From positions 1 through 64,000 of the forward strand of contig DAMCZI010000013.1 in NCBI GenBank assembly GCA_032095175.1: a stretch of 64,000 bases of DNA, read 5' to 3'. Below the pieces are notes generated by a model. That model had not been told where the DNA came from. It worked only from the letters and a program-made list of their open reading frames with translations, and did not search any database. Shown piece by piece: positions 48,932 to 58,262 of this stretch. The position numbers were made by a program, and so were the translations under genes. Origin of the DNA: DAMCZI01 sp032095175 (GTDB lineage: Bacteria > Bacillota > Clostridia > Clostridiales > Caloramatoraceae). Each line of letters starts with the position of its first letter. The first letter of the stretch is position 1.

Positions 48932-49852
48932 TTACTGATCTTTTGCTGTAAAAAATTGAATATACCTTATTAATACATATAATACTATGGCAATACCCAC
49001 AATCTCCTGGAACTTTACTGGGTATTTTAACCATGAAATTGCCTGTCCAGATTTGATTAAAAATCCATTTGTAAGCTTCATTGCTATACCGCTTATAATA
49101 AGAGGGAAGGTAAAGCCTGAATAGCTTGGATAAAATTTTAACCTTAATAGCTTAAATAACATAATAATTACAGCAGCATACATAATAATCGATAATACCA
49201 TTAAAAGCCATACAATTATCATGCTTTTTTGACTAAATGAATTCATGTATCCTGCTAGCAGCAAGCTTGCTGGTGCAGCAAATATAGCAAGGGTTGGTAA
49301 TGCCGCTTCTGGGATTTCCTTTACTTTTATAACCCTGTAAATAACTATTGGTAAAAGTACTATATATGTTACAAATCCAAACCAAAATGCTGCTTGTCCT
49401 ATATTTGCCATTTTAAAGGCAGGTCCTGTTACACTAGCAACAACAATACCAACGTAAACAATGAACCAGGATGGAAATACCTGTTTGATTTTAAAGCTAA
49501 AAACAAATTTCTTTGTAAACCAAAGTATTAATATTATGTGAAGCACAAATCCAACAATCCATACTATATATGCCAAGGATGCTGCGAATGGCTTTATATA
49601 TGTTGATAATAGCATTATTCCCATTGAAAACGTTGGAAACACACTAGCTACTACTGGATTTTGAAGGTGTTCTGCTACCCCCTTTGAATACAATGCTATC
49701 TTTGCAATCATTAGAACAAATATGATTCCTGATAATATGCCAAGAATGCTGCGATATACTTCTCCATAAGATTGTATAAGATTTCCGGCCGCAGCTAATC
49801 CCAGCATAAGTCCTGTTATTGGTACAGGGTATTTTTTTAAAATTCTGTTCAT
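48932..49852 (-). CDS. TDT family transporter (TehA/SLAC1-like)
   Basis: The 306-aa protein has about ten membrane helices, starting YPVPITGLMLGLAAAGNLIQ, with FPTFSMGIMLL near 73 and FAAPASLLLAGYMN near 195, typical of the tellurite-resistance/dicarboxylate transporter family. Members pass organic acids or anions; the substrate here is unknown. AAAGGAGG precedes ATG 49852. It is monocistronic. Confidence 0.9.
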   Translation of the reverse strand: MNRILKKYPVPITGLMLGLAAAGNLIQSYGEVYRSILGILSGIIFVLMIAKIALYSKGVAEHLQNPVVASVFPTFSMGIMLLSTYIKPFAASLAYIVWIVGFVLHIILILWFTKKFVFSFKIKQVFPSWFIVYVGIVVASVTGPAFKMANIGQAAFWFGFVTYIVLLPIVIYRVIKVKEIPEAALPTLAIFAAPASLLLAGYMNSFSQKSMIIVWLLMVLSIIMYAAVIIMLFKLLRLKFYPSYSGFTFPLIISGIAMKLTNGFLIKSGQAISWLKYPVKFQEIVGIAIVLYVLIRYIQFFTAKDQ

Positions 49853-49983
49853 AAAAAATTTCCTCCTTTATGTCATGAAAAGTCTATATATTAATACCAT
49901 TTCGAGTATAGCATATAAGTAAATATTCAACTTTAATTATAGTTTTTTTCTATAAATTATTTTTTCTTTATTGCTTTTGTTTA

Positions 49984-50013
49984 TTGGTATATTTAAAGTA
50001 TTTAACTTATAAT
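49984..50013 (+). promoter_or_regulatory. Probable sigma-A promoter
   Basis: TTGGTA (49984-49989) and a perfect TATAAT (50008-50013), 18 bases apart, lie ~65 bases before the C-GCAxxG-C-C gene. Confidence 0.6.
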
Positions 50014-50076
50014 AGTCATGAATATATTATTGAGTATAAAAATGAACCATTTATACAATTTGAGGAGGAATAATAA

Positions 50077-50568
50077 ATGGATTTAATTAATACTAAAGAT
50101 CTTACAAAAGAAGAACTTCTTGACAAAGTACAAGCAAATGCTGAAGAACTTTTCAGAAGTGGTACATTCTTCTGCAGTGAGGCAGTTGTTTATACAATAA
50201 ATGAATTATTAGGGAAACCATATGATGAAAATGTAGTAAAACTTGCAAGTGGCTTTCCTATTGGAATGGGCAAAGCAGGATGTTTATGTGGTGCAGTTTC
50301 AGGAGGACAAATATCCCTTGGAATGGCATATGGCAGAGTTAAAGGTGAAGCAATGAATGAAAGGATGTTTGAAGTATCTCATGCTCTTCATGATTATATA
50401 AGGAGTGAATACGGCGCAACCTGCTGCAGAGTAATAACTAAGGAATGGGCTGGGGATAACTTCAAAAGTCCTGAAAGAAAAAATCACTGCATAACAATCA
50501 CTGGAAAGGTTGCAAGATGGGTTGCAAATAAGCTTATAGAAGATGGACATGTTATAGTTAAAAAATAA
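50077..50568 (+). CDS. C-GCAxxG-C-C family (putative redox) protein
   Basis: The 163-aa soluble protein shows the family's spaced cysteines: FCSEAVV near residue 33, GKAGCLCGAVSGGQ near 67, CC near 112 and HCI near 134, with GFPIGMGKAGCLCG as the core motif. Members of this family (TIGR01909) are suspected to be redox-active or metal-binding and often accompany molybdoenzymes or electron carriers; its exact function is unknown. GAGGAGG precedes ATG 50077. It is alone in its transcript. Confidence 0.88.
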   Translation: MDLINTKDLTKEELLDKVQANAEELFRSGTFFCSEAVVYTINELLGKPYDENVVKLASGFPIGMGKAGCLCGAVSGGQISLGMAYGRVKGEAMNERMFEVSHALHDYIRSEYGATCCRVITKEWAGDNFKSPERKNHCITITGKVARWVANKLIEDGHVIVKK

Positions 50569-50584
50569 GCCCTTTTTAAACTTG

Positions 50585-50702
50585 CTATATATGTTGCATT
50601 AAAAATCTTACGTTTCATCTTTACAAACAGCCCTGCTATATTGGTCCGACCTGAGGATGTTTATGAAGATGAAATGTAATAGAATTTTTGCAACATATAT
50701 AG
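50585..50702. repeat. Palindromic element, 37-bp arms
   Basis: The left arm (50585-50621) and right arm (50666-50702) are imperfect inverted repeats built on CTATATATGTTGCA and its complement, and on TTTCATCTT with AAGATGAAA, enclosing ~45 bases. There is no coding potential. It lies in the 320-bp gap after the C-GCAxxG-C-C gene. Confidence 0.65.
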
Positions 50703-50767
50703 AAAGAATCATATTAAATATGGTTTTATGTATAATAAATAAAAAAATTTGAGTTCAAACTTAAGTA

Positions 50768-50796
50768 GAGCCTGTTAAAATTTTTAACAGGCTCTT
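50768..50796. terminator. Terminator between converging genes
   Basis: A perfect 12-bp stem GAGCCTGTTAAA/TTTAACAGGCTC (50768-50779 with 50783-50794) separates the C-GCAxxG-C-C gene and the phosphoesterase gene. T runs are weak on both sides. Confidence 0.75.
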
Positions 50797-50890
50797 AATA
50801 TGACAACTTTACAGCATCAATTAGATCAATATTACTTTGAGATAATCTATAGTTTCATAAAAAGCTTGTCAACATTCCGCATACTAATTA

Positions 50891-51976
50891 TTACTCTACA
50901 AGTCTCAACTTTTCATTTAAAACCCATCCAATTGTACCATCCTTCTTAACTAAGGTTTGGTTACTTGCTTTTTCTATTATAGAAACTATATCCCCTTTTA
51001 AAACTGAAACAAAATAATCTGTACAGTCATAACAGTGTATTCCATCTTTAGCTTTATAAAGTTTATTATTTTGAATCCAAATTTCATGATTTGAAGGTTT
51101 ATGTCTGCATAAACTAAATTCCTTATCCTCTTTTAACACTTCCACTGCATTATTCATCCATGGTATCTGAATTGTATTTGAATTTGAAGCCTGATTTTCT
51201 ATAATCTCACCTTTGGGTAGCCCATCAAGTGCATCAAAAGATATTTTCCCATTATCATTAATTATTAATGCATTTAGCTGTCCTCCATCTTTAATCACAT
51301 TTCCACCATCAATACTAATAATTTTTTGATCTTCATTTATAATTGGGTTGCAGCAGCAATATTCTCTTCCATAATTAGCAGTTGGCCAATGTCCCACTAC
51401 TACATATTTAGAAAAGGATAAACCTTGCTCCATAAAAGCATCAGTTTTTAAAACCCTGCTTGCATTTTGTTCTTCTAAATTGTCTGATGTAATACCTGCA
51501 TGAGCAAATATAAAATTTTCGATTTCAATAATATGGGGCAATTGTTCCAACCAATTAAGCTCATAGCTAAAATTTTGTTTTATTTCTTCCTTTATGTGCT
51601 TAATATCCGATTTTTCATTAACTTCAATTGAGAGCTCCTGGCACATTTCATTTAAAATACTATTTTTCCTAAATATCATATACCTTAAAAGATTTTCATC
51701 ATCTAATTCATACTTAATGTCTTCCCATAGAGTATCGCAGTTTCCACTAACCACATATACCTCTTTTGTCTTTGATAATTCCATTATATATCTTAAAGTT
51801 TTTAGGCTCATTTCTCCTTTTTCAATTAAATCTCCTACTATAAATAAAATATCCTTTTCTGTATAACCTACTTTCTCTAACAATCTTTGAAAGAGATTTA
51901 AATTCCCATGTATATCACTTATTGCTATAATTCTCTTGTTCTTTGTATTGAAAACTTTTTTTCCTACTGCTTTCAT
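50891..51976 (-). CDS. Metallophosphoesterase with C-terminal SH3-like domain
   Basis: The 361-aa protein has a calcineurin-type phosphoesterase domain with AISDIHGNLNLF near 20, GDLIEKGEMS near 45, VSGNCD near 75 and NFIFAHAG near 145. The C-terminal ~55 residues (YFVSVLKGDIVSIIEKASNQTLVKKDGTIGWV) look like a bacterial SH3 fold. It may act as a protein phosphatase. ATG 51976 is preceded by GGAGGTAGATTA; the longer frame (to 52042) has no ribosome binding site. Confidence 0.88.
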   Translation of the reverse strand: MKAVGKKVFNTKNKRIIAISDIHGNLNLFQRLLEKVGYTEKDILFIVGDLIEKGEMSLKTLRYIMELSKTKEVYVVSGNCDTLWEDIKYELDDENLLRYMIFRKNSILNEMCQELSIEVNEKSDIKHIKEEIKQNFSYELNWLEQLPHIIEIENFIFAHAGITSDNLEEQNASRVLKTDAFMEQGLSFSKYVVVGHWPTANYGREYCCCNPIINEDQKIISIDGGNVIKDGGQLNALIINDNGKISFDALDGLPKGEIIENQASNSNTIQIPWMNNAVEVLKEDKEFSLCRHKPSNHEIWIQNNKLYKAKDGIHCYDCTDYFVSVLKGDIVSIIEKASNQTLVKKDGTIGWVLNEKLRLVE

Positions 51977-52103
51977 TAATCTACCTCCATTCACACTATT
52001 TAGAAACATTTCCAAAACATTTTTCTCTTCATTTATTGTCACACCTTTTTACAAGATAAATTATTGTATGCTTGTCCGTGATCAATCTATAGATTTTAAA
52101 TTT

Positions 52104-52152
52104 TCCTATTCATAACTTAACATATCAAAATCAATCTGTAAATAATTAGTAT
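52104..52152. repeat. 49-bp duplicated segment, left copy
   Basis: This is identical to 58137-58185 except at one base. It lies just past the 3' end of the germination operon and is half of a composite present whole at 58137-58262. Confidence 0.85.
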
Positions 52153-52206
52153 CATAAAGCTTATAAATTGCAGTGATAAATCAGAATTATGGAAGTTTCT
52201 TAGTTT

Positions 52207-53325
52207 TTAACCCCTTGAATTATTCTTGGTTATTGATTTTCTCCTGAAAAAGAATACAATCAACAAAACTAGAGGGATGATAAACTCAACTCCGAAAGCT
52301 ATATATGGCAAGACCTTATAAGATACTATTGTACTAGTAACAACCGATTTTGAAAGTTTTGAAAAAAGTGCAATAGCAAATAAAATCGCTGACATGGGAA
52401 TAATAAAATACTTATTAGATTTTACTTTAAAAATACTTGCTATACCTGAGGCTGCAAAGTACATATATGTACAGTATTTCATAAATATTCCTACAACCCA
52501 TGCCACTACATTGATGGATTCAATACGCTGTATAAAATCAAACACATCAATCTGGCGCGTAAATGTAAAAAAAGGATAATTTGAATATTCTGCCTGCCTT
52601 ACCCCTAGTACAGTATAAACTGATATTGTTATAACAGTAAAAAACAGGATAATAACAATAACAGAAAGGAAGAAAATTTTATTCAGGTCGCCTTTATTTT
52701 TAAGGTTTGGAACAGCCATACAGAGTATAAGTATATCATAAAATCTTGCTGCGGTAGTTAAGGCAGCAAAATTGATTTCAAAAAATTTTGAATCTGCAAG
52801 TATTGGAAGTAAGACCTTAAAATCCATATCCTTTGCAGATAATAAAATAAAAAATATAATGGTCAAGATAATAAATGGTACGAACATCTCTGCAATTCTT
52901 CCTATAACTTCTATTCCCTTGTATATTGTATAAATACATGCCGCCAGCATAAAAAACATGGTTGCGTACATTGGCGTTTCCGGTATGACTGTGGAGCCTA
53001 AAAACTCTGACATAATCAGTAAATCAAGCAAACCGATAAATGTTAGAAAAAATATGAAAGCCATTCCCACAATTTTCCCAAAAAACCTTCCTAATATTTT
53101 TTCAGAGTATTCTATAGGTGTCATATCAGAAAATTTACTGCTTAAATATAATATTGGAGCACATATGATAATAGTATAAATTCCAGATAATATTTCTGCT
53201 ATCCACATATCTTGGTTTGCAGGGGGAGTAACAGTGATAGGCAAATATGCATAAACTGTAATAAGTCTACCAGATACAATCAACAGCATTACCTGTAGTG
53301 AAGACATTTTCTCTACCCTTGCCAT
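52207..53325 (-). CDS. Spore germination permease (GerAB/GerKB family)
   Basis: The 372-aa endospore-type amino-acid-permease-like protein has about ten helices, beginning MLLIVSGRLITVYAYLPITV, of the spore-inner-membrane GerB subunit. It probably forms the germinant-binding subunit. It is the last gene of the operon, five bases after the gerC-type gene, with AGGAGGAG before ATG 53325. Confidence 0.95.
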   Translation of the reverse strand: MARVEKMSSLQVMLLIVSGRLITVYAYLPITVTPPANQDMWIAEILSGIYTIIICAPILYLSSKFSDMTPIEYSEKILGRFFGKIVGMAFIFFLTFIGLLDLLIMSEFLGSTVIPETPMYATMFFMLAACIYTIYKGIEVIGRIAEMFVPFIILTIIFFILLSAKDMDFKVLLPILADSKFFEINFAALTTAARFYDILILCMAVPNLKNKGDLNKIFFLSVIVIILFFTVITISVYTVLGVRQAEYSNYPFFTFTRQIDVFDFIQRIESINVVAWVVGIFMKYCTYMYFAASGIASIFKVKSNKYFIIPMSAILFAIALFSKLSKSVVTSTIVSYKVLPYIAFGVEFIIPLVLLIVFFFRRKSITKNNSRG

Positions 53326-53330
53326 GTTTT

Positions 53331-54542
53331 CTACTCCTCCTTTTTATTAACCGGAGTGTTTGTAAGACCTATCCTTGTAATTTTAGTCTCAACCTCGACT
53401 TTCACTTCTGCATGGGAAAATACCTCATTCCAGTTATCCTGAACTTTTTTCCATTGACTGGGGTGTCCTTTGTGTAATACCTCACCGAACCCAAAAATGT
53501 CAGTTTCATATTCCTGCTGTACCTTTCTGATAACACCTTCAATCTCATTTTTTACTGCTTGAGAATTTGCCTTTTCTATTTTTTCTATTACCCCTGGTTC
53601 CTTAATATTAATTTTTGCCGTCTCTTCTCCAAGCATACCTGAAAGATTGATCTTGACCTTGATTTTGGCTTTATTACCTTCAATCTTCACATCGTTTTTA
53701 CTTTTTGCTTCCATTATCTCAATCGTAGTGTTTCCCTTGCCCTTAGGTTCAGGCGATACAATAATCCCGCTTTTCATTTTACCTGTTACAAAATTAAGTC
53801 CTCTCGTTTCCTTTCCATCCAGAAACCCCACAAGCTTTTCCTCCAAAAATACTGCTGACCCCTCAACTGATAATTCATATTCAGTTTCACCTTTTTTTGT
53901 ACTGCTTTCTTTCGGTTTCTTTTTTTTCTGTATAATTCCTATGGTTGGCTGCTTTCCTTTGTCATAATAGTATTTAAGTAAATCACGAAGCTTTATTGCT
54001 AATGTTTTTGAATTGAACTTCTGCCCCTCAATCAAGCGAACTATATAATTTGAAGGGATATCTTCAATCCCCCCAGCAGTATTCAAAACTTCAGCAGCAG
54101 AAGAACCCTTTGCAATCACGACATATGTTGACATTCTTGTTTCATGATCTCTCTGTAAAAAGTCAATAAGATCTATCAAGCCTTTTCTTGCAGCTTCTTC
54201 ACTAAAAATATAAACTTTTGTATGGGGCATAAAAATCCTTCTATCAAATTTTAAAGTTGCATTTCTTAATGCTTCAAAGAAGGAATCACCTGTTGATTGT
54301 ATTATTTTAACAGGCTCTTCATTTGCCCCACCGCCTCCCTTGCCACCTGCTGGTTTGGGTTTTATAATTTCAAATGTAAGCCTATATTTTTCGTCTTCCA
54401 TATCCACAGCAACAGAACCAAGGATACCTAGGGTGTTTAACTCACGTCGATTCCAGCAGCCTGAAGCAACAGGAATAAAAAAAATTACCAAAATAAGCAC
54501 AAGTGCCTTCTTTGTTGCAGTCCTGTTCATGGAAACAGTCAC
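53331..54542 (-). CDS. Spore germination lipoprotein (Ger(x)C family)
   Basis: The 403-aa lipoprotein has an N-terminal signal and lipobox (VASGC near residue 28, followed by WNRRELNTLG), which is diagnostic of GerC subunits. The C-terminal ~150 residues form the conserved GerC domain. GTG 54542 overlaps the gerKA stop codon as GTGA, suggesting coupling; ATG 54530 is an alternative without coupling. Confidence 0.95.
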   Translation of the reverse strand: MTVSMNRTATKKALVLILVIFFIPVASGCWNRRELNTLGILGSVAVDMEDEKYRLTFEIIKPKPAGGKGGGGANEEPVKIIQSTGDSFFEALRNATLKFDRRIFMPHTKVYIFSEEAARKGLIDLIDFLQRDHETRMSTYVVIAKGSSAAEVLNTAGGIEDIPSNYIVRLIEGQKFNSKTLAIKLRDLLKYYYDKGKQPTIGIIQKKKKPKESSTKKGETEYELSVEGSAVFLEEKLVGFLDGKETRGLNFVTGKMKSGIIVSPEPKGKGNTTIEIMEAKSKNDVKIEGNKAKIKVKINLSGMLGEETAKINIKEPGVIEKIEKANSQAVKNEIEGVIRKVQQEYETDIFGFGEVLHKGHPSQWKKVQDNWNEVFSHAEVKVEVETKITRIGLTNTPVNKKEE

Positions 54543-56107
54543 TCCCCTCCTGTATTGCCTCGCCTTTTTTTATTATTCTTTACAATTGACTGAGGTCTTT
54601 TTATCATCGACCACAACGGGAGCCTTAACCCATAATCCTTCATGCCCTCTAAATTAAAAGGGGCCCTGGGAGATGTGAATGGTATACCAAAGGAACGTAG
54701 GGAAACAGCATGAACTATCATTACAAATACGCCACAGGTGATACCATAAAGTCCCATAATTCCCGCCAGGAACAATAATATAAATCTGTTAATTATCATC
54801 ACATCTGTCAATGCTGGAACAATAAAGCTTGTAACAGCAGTAATAGCCACAACAATTACCATTGGAGCACTGACAAGTCCTGCATTTACGGCAGCCTCCC
54901 CTATAACCAGAGCACCTACTATACTAATGGCGGAGCCAACCGGCCTTGGAAGCCTTATACCCGACTCCCTAAGAAATTCAAACATTAATACCATAAGAAA
55001 TGCTTCCGCTAGTGCTGGAAGTGGTACCCCTTCCCTAGCGCCTGCCATTGTTATAAGCAGCACAGTAGGAATCATTTCCTGGTGGTATGTCGAAAGAGCA
55101 ACATACACTGCTGGAAGCAAAATACTTATTACAAAGGATAAAAGCCTGATCATTCTTAAAAACGAAGCAATCATCGGTCTTACATAATAATCCTCAGCAC
55201 TCTGTATGCTTTCTATAAACAAATTGGGTACAGTAAGCACATGGGGAGTCCCATCACAAAATATTGCAACTCTCCCCTCCAGTATTTTTGCAGCTACAAT
55301 GTCAGGTTTCATTGTATTTCCGACAGTAGATAATAGCGAAAAATATTTATCTTCAATAAATTGTTCAATATATCCACTCTCCAATATGGAATCTGTATCA
55401 ATTTTATTTAGTCTTTTCCTTACCTCTAAAAGCACTTCCTTGTTCACTATTCCATCTATATAAGCAATAGATATATCCGTCTGGGTCTGTTTGCCAAGCT
55501 TCAGGTTTTCAAAAACAAGATTACTATTCTTTATCTTCCTTCGGAGCAGTGCTGTATTAACCCTAATGCTCTCCACAAAGCCTTCCCTTGGTCCCCTAAC
55601 AACTGCTTCTATATCGGGCTCAGTAACTGCTCTTTTTTCCCAGCCTTTTGAGTCAATAATAAAAACGCTGCCTGAACCTTCAAAAAACATTGCTGTATCA
55701 CCACTTAGAATTGCATCAGTAACCTCTGACATCATTTTAGTTTCCTGAACGTTTGCAACATGAATCAATCTTTTTAATGCCTGTGGTTTTTTAAGGTTTT
55801 CTTCAATGCCAACCTCTTTAGATTTTTCAATAAAAGGATCTATTACATCACGGTTTAATATTTCCTTGTTTACCAACCCATCAATATAGACAATAAGCGC
55901 CTTTGCATCAGAATATCCTTCAAATTCATAAAAAACAATATCACTACTGTTTTTGAAGCTTGTGCTTAGGAAGTTTTTATTATCCTCTAAGCTTTCTGAT
56001 GCACATGTTTTATCTATATTCCCATTATTCTGTCTGTAGTATGTATCATTTTGATTGTATATGTTGTGATTATTAACTTTAAACATCTTTTTTAATATTC
56101 TTAGCAT
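54539..56107 (-). CDS. Spore germination protein (GerA/GerKA family)
   Basis: The 522-aa GerA-family subunit has a long N-terminal hydrophilic domain (about 1-285) and four to five helices in the C-terminal part, with PAVYVALSTYHQEMIPT near 335, REGVPLPALAEAFLMVLMFEFLRESGIRLPRP near 365 and LPLWSM near 500. ATG 56107 follows AAGGTGATTAGA; the open frame continues 31 codons upstream without a site. With the gerC and gerB genes it forms a complete germinant receptor in the order A-C-B. Confidence 0.96.
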   Translation of the reverse strand: MLRILKKMFKVNNHNIYNQNDTYYRQNNGNIDKTCASESLEDNKNFLSTSFKNSSDIVFYEFEGYSDAKALIVYIDGLVNKEILNRDVIDPFIEKSKEVGIEENLKKPQALKRLIHVANVQETKMMSEVTDAILSGDTAMFFEGSGSVFIIDSKGWEKRAVTEPDIEAVVRGPREGFVESIRVNTALLRRKIKNSNLVFENLKLGKQTQTDISIAYIDGIVNKEVLLEVRKRLNKIDTDSILESGYIEQFIEDKYFSLLSTVGNTMKPDIVAAKILEGRVAIFCDGTPHVLTVPNLFIESIQSAEDYYVRPMIASFLRMIRLLSFVISILLPAVYVALSTYHQEMIPTVLLITMAGAREGVPLPALAEAFLMVLMFEFLRESGIRLPRPVGSAISIVGALVIGEAAVNAGLVSAPMVIVVAITAVTSFIVPALTDVMIINRFILLFLAGIMGLYGITCGVFVMIVHAVSLRSFGIPFTSPRAPFNLEGMKDYGLRLPLWSMIKRPQSIVKNNKKRRGNTGGE

Positions 56108-56364
56108 TCTAATCACCTTGCTACATAAAAATAATAATAACATACCATTATTATTCCCACATATTTTCTTTTGTTGCAAAATTTTTTGACTCAAAAACAA
56201 TCATAAAGAATCTTTATTTAAGGTGCTCAATTAAAGTTCAGAGGTATTTTCATTAACAGAAATGTATTGGCAAATTAAAAATACATAGGGCAAAGGTTTG
56301 AAATTATATAGAAGAAGGTTTACCCTGCAGCCTTCTTCAAGAACATACATAAGTAATTAGAGAA

Positions 56365-56432
56365 AATATTCTATTAAACAAGTATGAAAAAAGATACTGT
56401 GATTTTTCATCATAAATCATAGTACCTTTTTC
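56365..56432. repeat. 68-bp duplicated terminator-like segment
   Basis: This is closely similar to 58195-58262. It contains the stem TACTGTGATTT/AAATCATAGTA and a minus-strand T run. No minus-strand gene ends here except the doubtful 54-aa frame that overlaps it, so this is a copied terminator. Confidence 0.8.
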
Positions 56433-56574
56433 CATTCACCAACTGCGAATATATTCTAATTAAATATCCTTGTTCCTTTAACTCCTTTGCATCTTTGCTT
56501 ATCCATTCTTCTCCTCTCAAATTATATCTAGTGTACATCTCTATACACTGATTGATTTTATTTATTTTATACAT
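56410..56574 (-). CDS. Doubtful 54-aa open frame, possible gene fragment
   Basis: The frame starts at ATG 56574 and reads MYKINKINQCIEMYTRYNLR, then EEWISKDAKELKEQGYLIRI and ends GKRYYDL. The composition looks protein-like (amphipathic helix, acidic-basic balance), but there is no ribosome binding site and the last codons lie inside the duplicated terminator segment. It may be the end of a decayed gene. Confidence 0.3.
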   Translation of the reverse strand: MYKINKINQCIEMYTRYNLRGEEWISKDAKELKEQGYLIRIYSQLVNGKRYYDL

Positions 56575-56798
56575 GGATTACATATAAACTACGTAGTCCA
56601 TAATTTATTATTCTGATTTATAACTTTTGATTCATGAAATAAGAATAGAATTAAACCGCTAAGGCGGTGGCAGCATAACACTCACTAGACAGATTAGCAG
56701 TAAAATCAAAAGTGGCATCTTTTGGAATACCACTTTAATAATATTAACACTTCTATTAAAATTGAATTGCACGACAAAAATAAAAAGGAGTGTTAAAT

Positions 56799-56947
56799 AT
56801 GTCAGAATTGAGCAATAAAATGAAAATAGATCTTGAACCTAGGGGGTACAGTCCTACTACTGCTTAGTACTATATAGGAAATGTAAGTAGGTTTGCTAAA
56901 CATTTTAACCAATCCCATGAATTTTCAGGAGATATTGAATATCTAAA
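56799..56947 (+). pseudogene. Remnant of a tyrosine recombinase/integrase N-terminus
   Basis: After AAAAAGGAG, the frame from ATG 56799 reads MSELSNKMKIDLEPRGYSPT, meets an in-frame TAG at 56865, then continues YYIGNVSRFAKHFNQS. This matches the SAM-like N-terminal domain of phage-type integrases (basic helix, RGYSPTT, then Y...V..F). Only ~50 codons remain; the rest is gone and the fragment runs into the antisense end of the GGDEF gene. Confidence 0.6.
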
Positions 56948-56949
56948 TG

Positions 56950-58083
56950 TCATACCTTGTTTTTATGAGTCTGTTTATTTTCATACATCAACATGTCGAC
57001 CTGTTTTTGAAATTCCTCTGCTGTAATGTGGGAATTGTAATCATACACAGCATAACCCATACTAAATCCAAGCTTATAAGGTTGGAAACTTGATTTATTG
57101 TAATTTTCAATGTAACTATTAATCCTATAAACCATTGCTTTCAGATCACCCTTATTTGATACATCGAGAACAATGCAAAATTCATCACCGCCATATCGAG
57201 CAATAAAATCATTTGATCTAATACAACTTTTAAGTAGTTTTGCAGCAGTTTCCAATGCATTGTCTCCCATATCATGACCATAGGTGTCATTGATAGATTT
57301 AAAATTATTTAAATCTATCAAAATAGCCGAAAAACTCTTATTCTCAGTGCATGTACTAATTTTTTTCTTCAAATATTCATCAAGTTTTTTGCGGTTATTT
57401 ACCCCTGTTAGATAATCGGTGTATATGTTGCGATTCTGAATGCCCAAAAAAACTACCAAAAATGAAATCACAACACTGTTCAGTATCAATGATGTTCCAT
57501 AAAATTTGATTTGTAAAATGATACATACAAGGGGAGGAATTGCGAAAAATATAAGTGAAAATAAATATCTCTTTTCCAACTTTTTATAGTTTTTTACAGT
57601 TATAAAAAAGGCTACAACCATCAATACCACTGTGATACAAACAGGGAGTAAAAAGAGTGGCCCTCTATGGTAAATATTATTCGCATCAATATAGTAATAC
57701 CATCCTAAAAACTGTGACAATATTAGTATAACTGCATTTATAGCATTAATAGCGCATAATGGATAAAACATCTGTCTGGTTTTCTTCTCTTCACGAAACA
57801 CTTGAAAATGAACATATGCTAACCATAATGATGATAAACTAGGGCTCAACAGGAAAATCATAAAATTTCCGAAACAATTTATAATAGGATAAATTGTATT
57901 CGGCTTACCATCGAATCTGCTTAATATATCTACAACTAACATCGAAATAGTACTGCATAACATCATCATATAAAGCTTGTCCTGCAAAAATTCTTTTTCA
58001 GTAAGCTTTAATGCATGGAAGCCGATAACAGATAGTATCACTATAGAATATACATTTATAATTATGTTACTTGTTAAACTCAT
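56950..58083 (-). CDS. Membrane-bound diguanylate cyclase (GGDEF)
   Basis: The 377-aa protein has about seven N-terminal membrane helices (about 1-210), then a GGDEF domain (about 215-377) with ILIDLNNFKSINDTYGHDMGD and catalytic RYGGDEFCIV near 300. The inhibitory I-site RSND lies five residues before GGDEF, as expected for product-inhibited enzymes. It makes cyclic di-GMP; the sensor part probably detects a membrane or external signal. ATG 58083 follows GGGGTGG. Its end overlaps the integrase remnant region. Confidence 0.93.
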   Translation of the reverse strand: MSLTSNIIINVYSIVILSVIGFHALKLTEKEFLQDKLYMMMLCSTISMLVVDILSRFDGKPNTIYPIINCFGNFMIFLLSPSLSSLWLAYVHFQVFREEKKTRQMFYPLCAINAINAVILILSQFLGWYYYIDANNIYHRGPLFLLPVCITVVLMVVAFFITVKNYKKLEKRYLFSLIFFAIPPLVCIILQIKFYGTSLILNSVVISFLVVFLGIQNRNIYTDYLTGVNNRKKLDEYLKKKISTCTENKSFSAILIDLNNFKSINDTYGHDMGDNALETAAKLLKSCIRSNDFIARYGGDEFCIVLDVSNKGDLKAMVYRINSYIENYNKSSFQPYKLGFSMGYAVYDYNSHITAEEFQKQVDMLMYENKQTHKNKV

Positions 58084-58136
58084 GTATTGCCACCCCATAT
58101 TTTCTTATACCTTTCCTTCCCAATCTCGAACTGGAA

Positions 58137-58262
58137 TCCTATTCATAACTTAACATATCAAATTCAATCTGTAAATAATTAGTACTACAAGATTAATATT
58201 CTATTAAACAAATATAAAAAAATGTACTATGATTTTTCATCATAAATCATAGTACATTTTTC
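58137..58262. repeat. Composite duplicated segment, complete copy
   Basis: The first 49 bases equal the segment at 52104 (one mismatch); the last 68 match 56365-56432 with a few changes; the two are joined here by ~9 bases. The second part holds the terminator of the DUF1801 gene. Confidence 0.85.
58214..58259 (-). terminator. Terminator of the DUF1801 gene
   Basis: A perfect 16-bp stem AAATGTACTATGATTT/AAATCATAGTACATTT with an 8-base loop overlaps the stop codon; a T run follows on the minus strand. Confidence 0.88.

Larger units (their letters stand above)
56108..56798. other. Gene-poor region upstream of the germination operon
   Basis: Apart from the duplicated segment at 56365-56432 and a doubtful 54-aa frame, I see only an AT-rich stretch and a short hairpin ACCGCTAAGGCGGT near 56656. 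No clear sporulation-sigma promoter could be recognised before gerKA. Confidence 0.6.

Noticed and set aside
56656..56669. Hairpin ACCGCTAAGGCGGT considered as an integron-type or attachment site
   Set aside because: Only one short palindrome is seen with no partner site or integrase of full length nearby.
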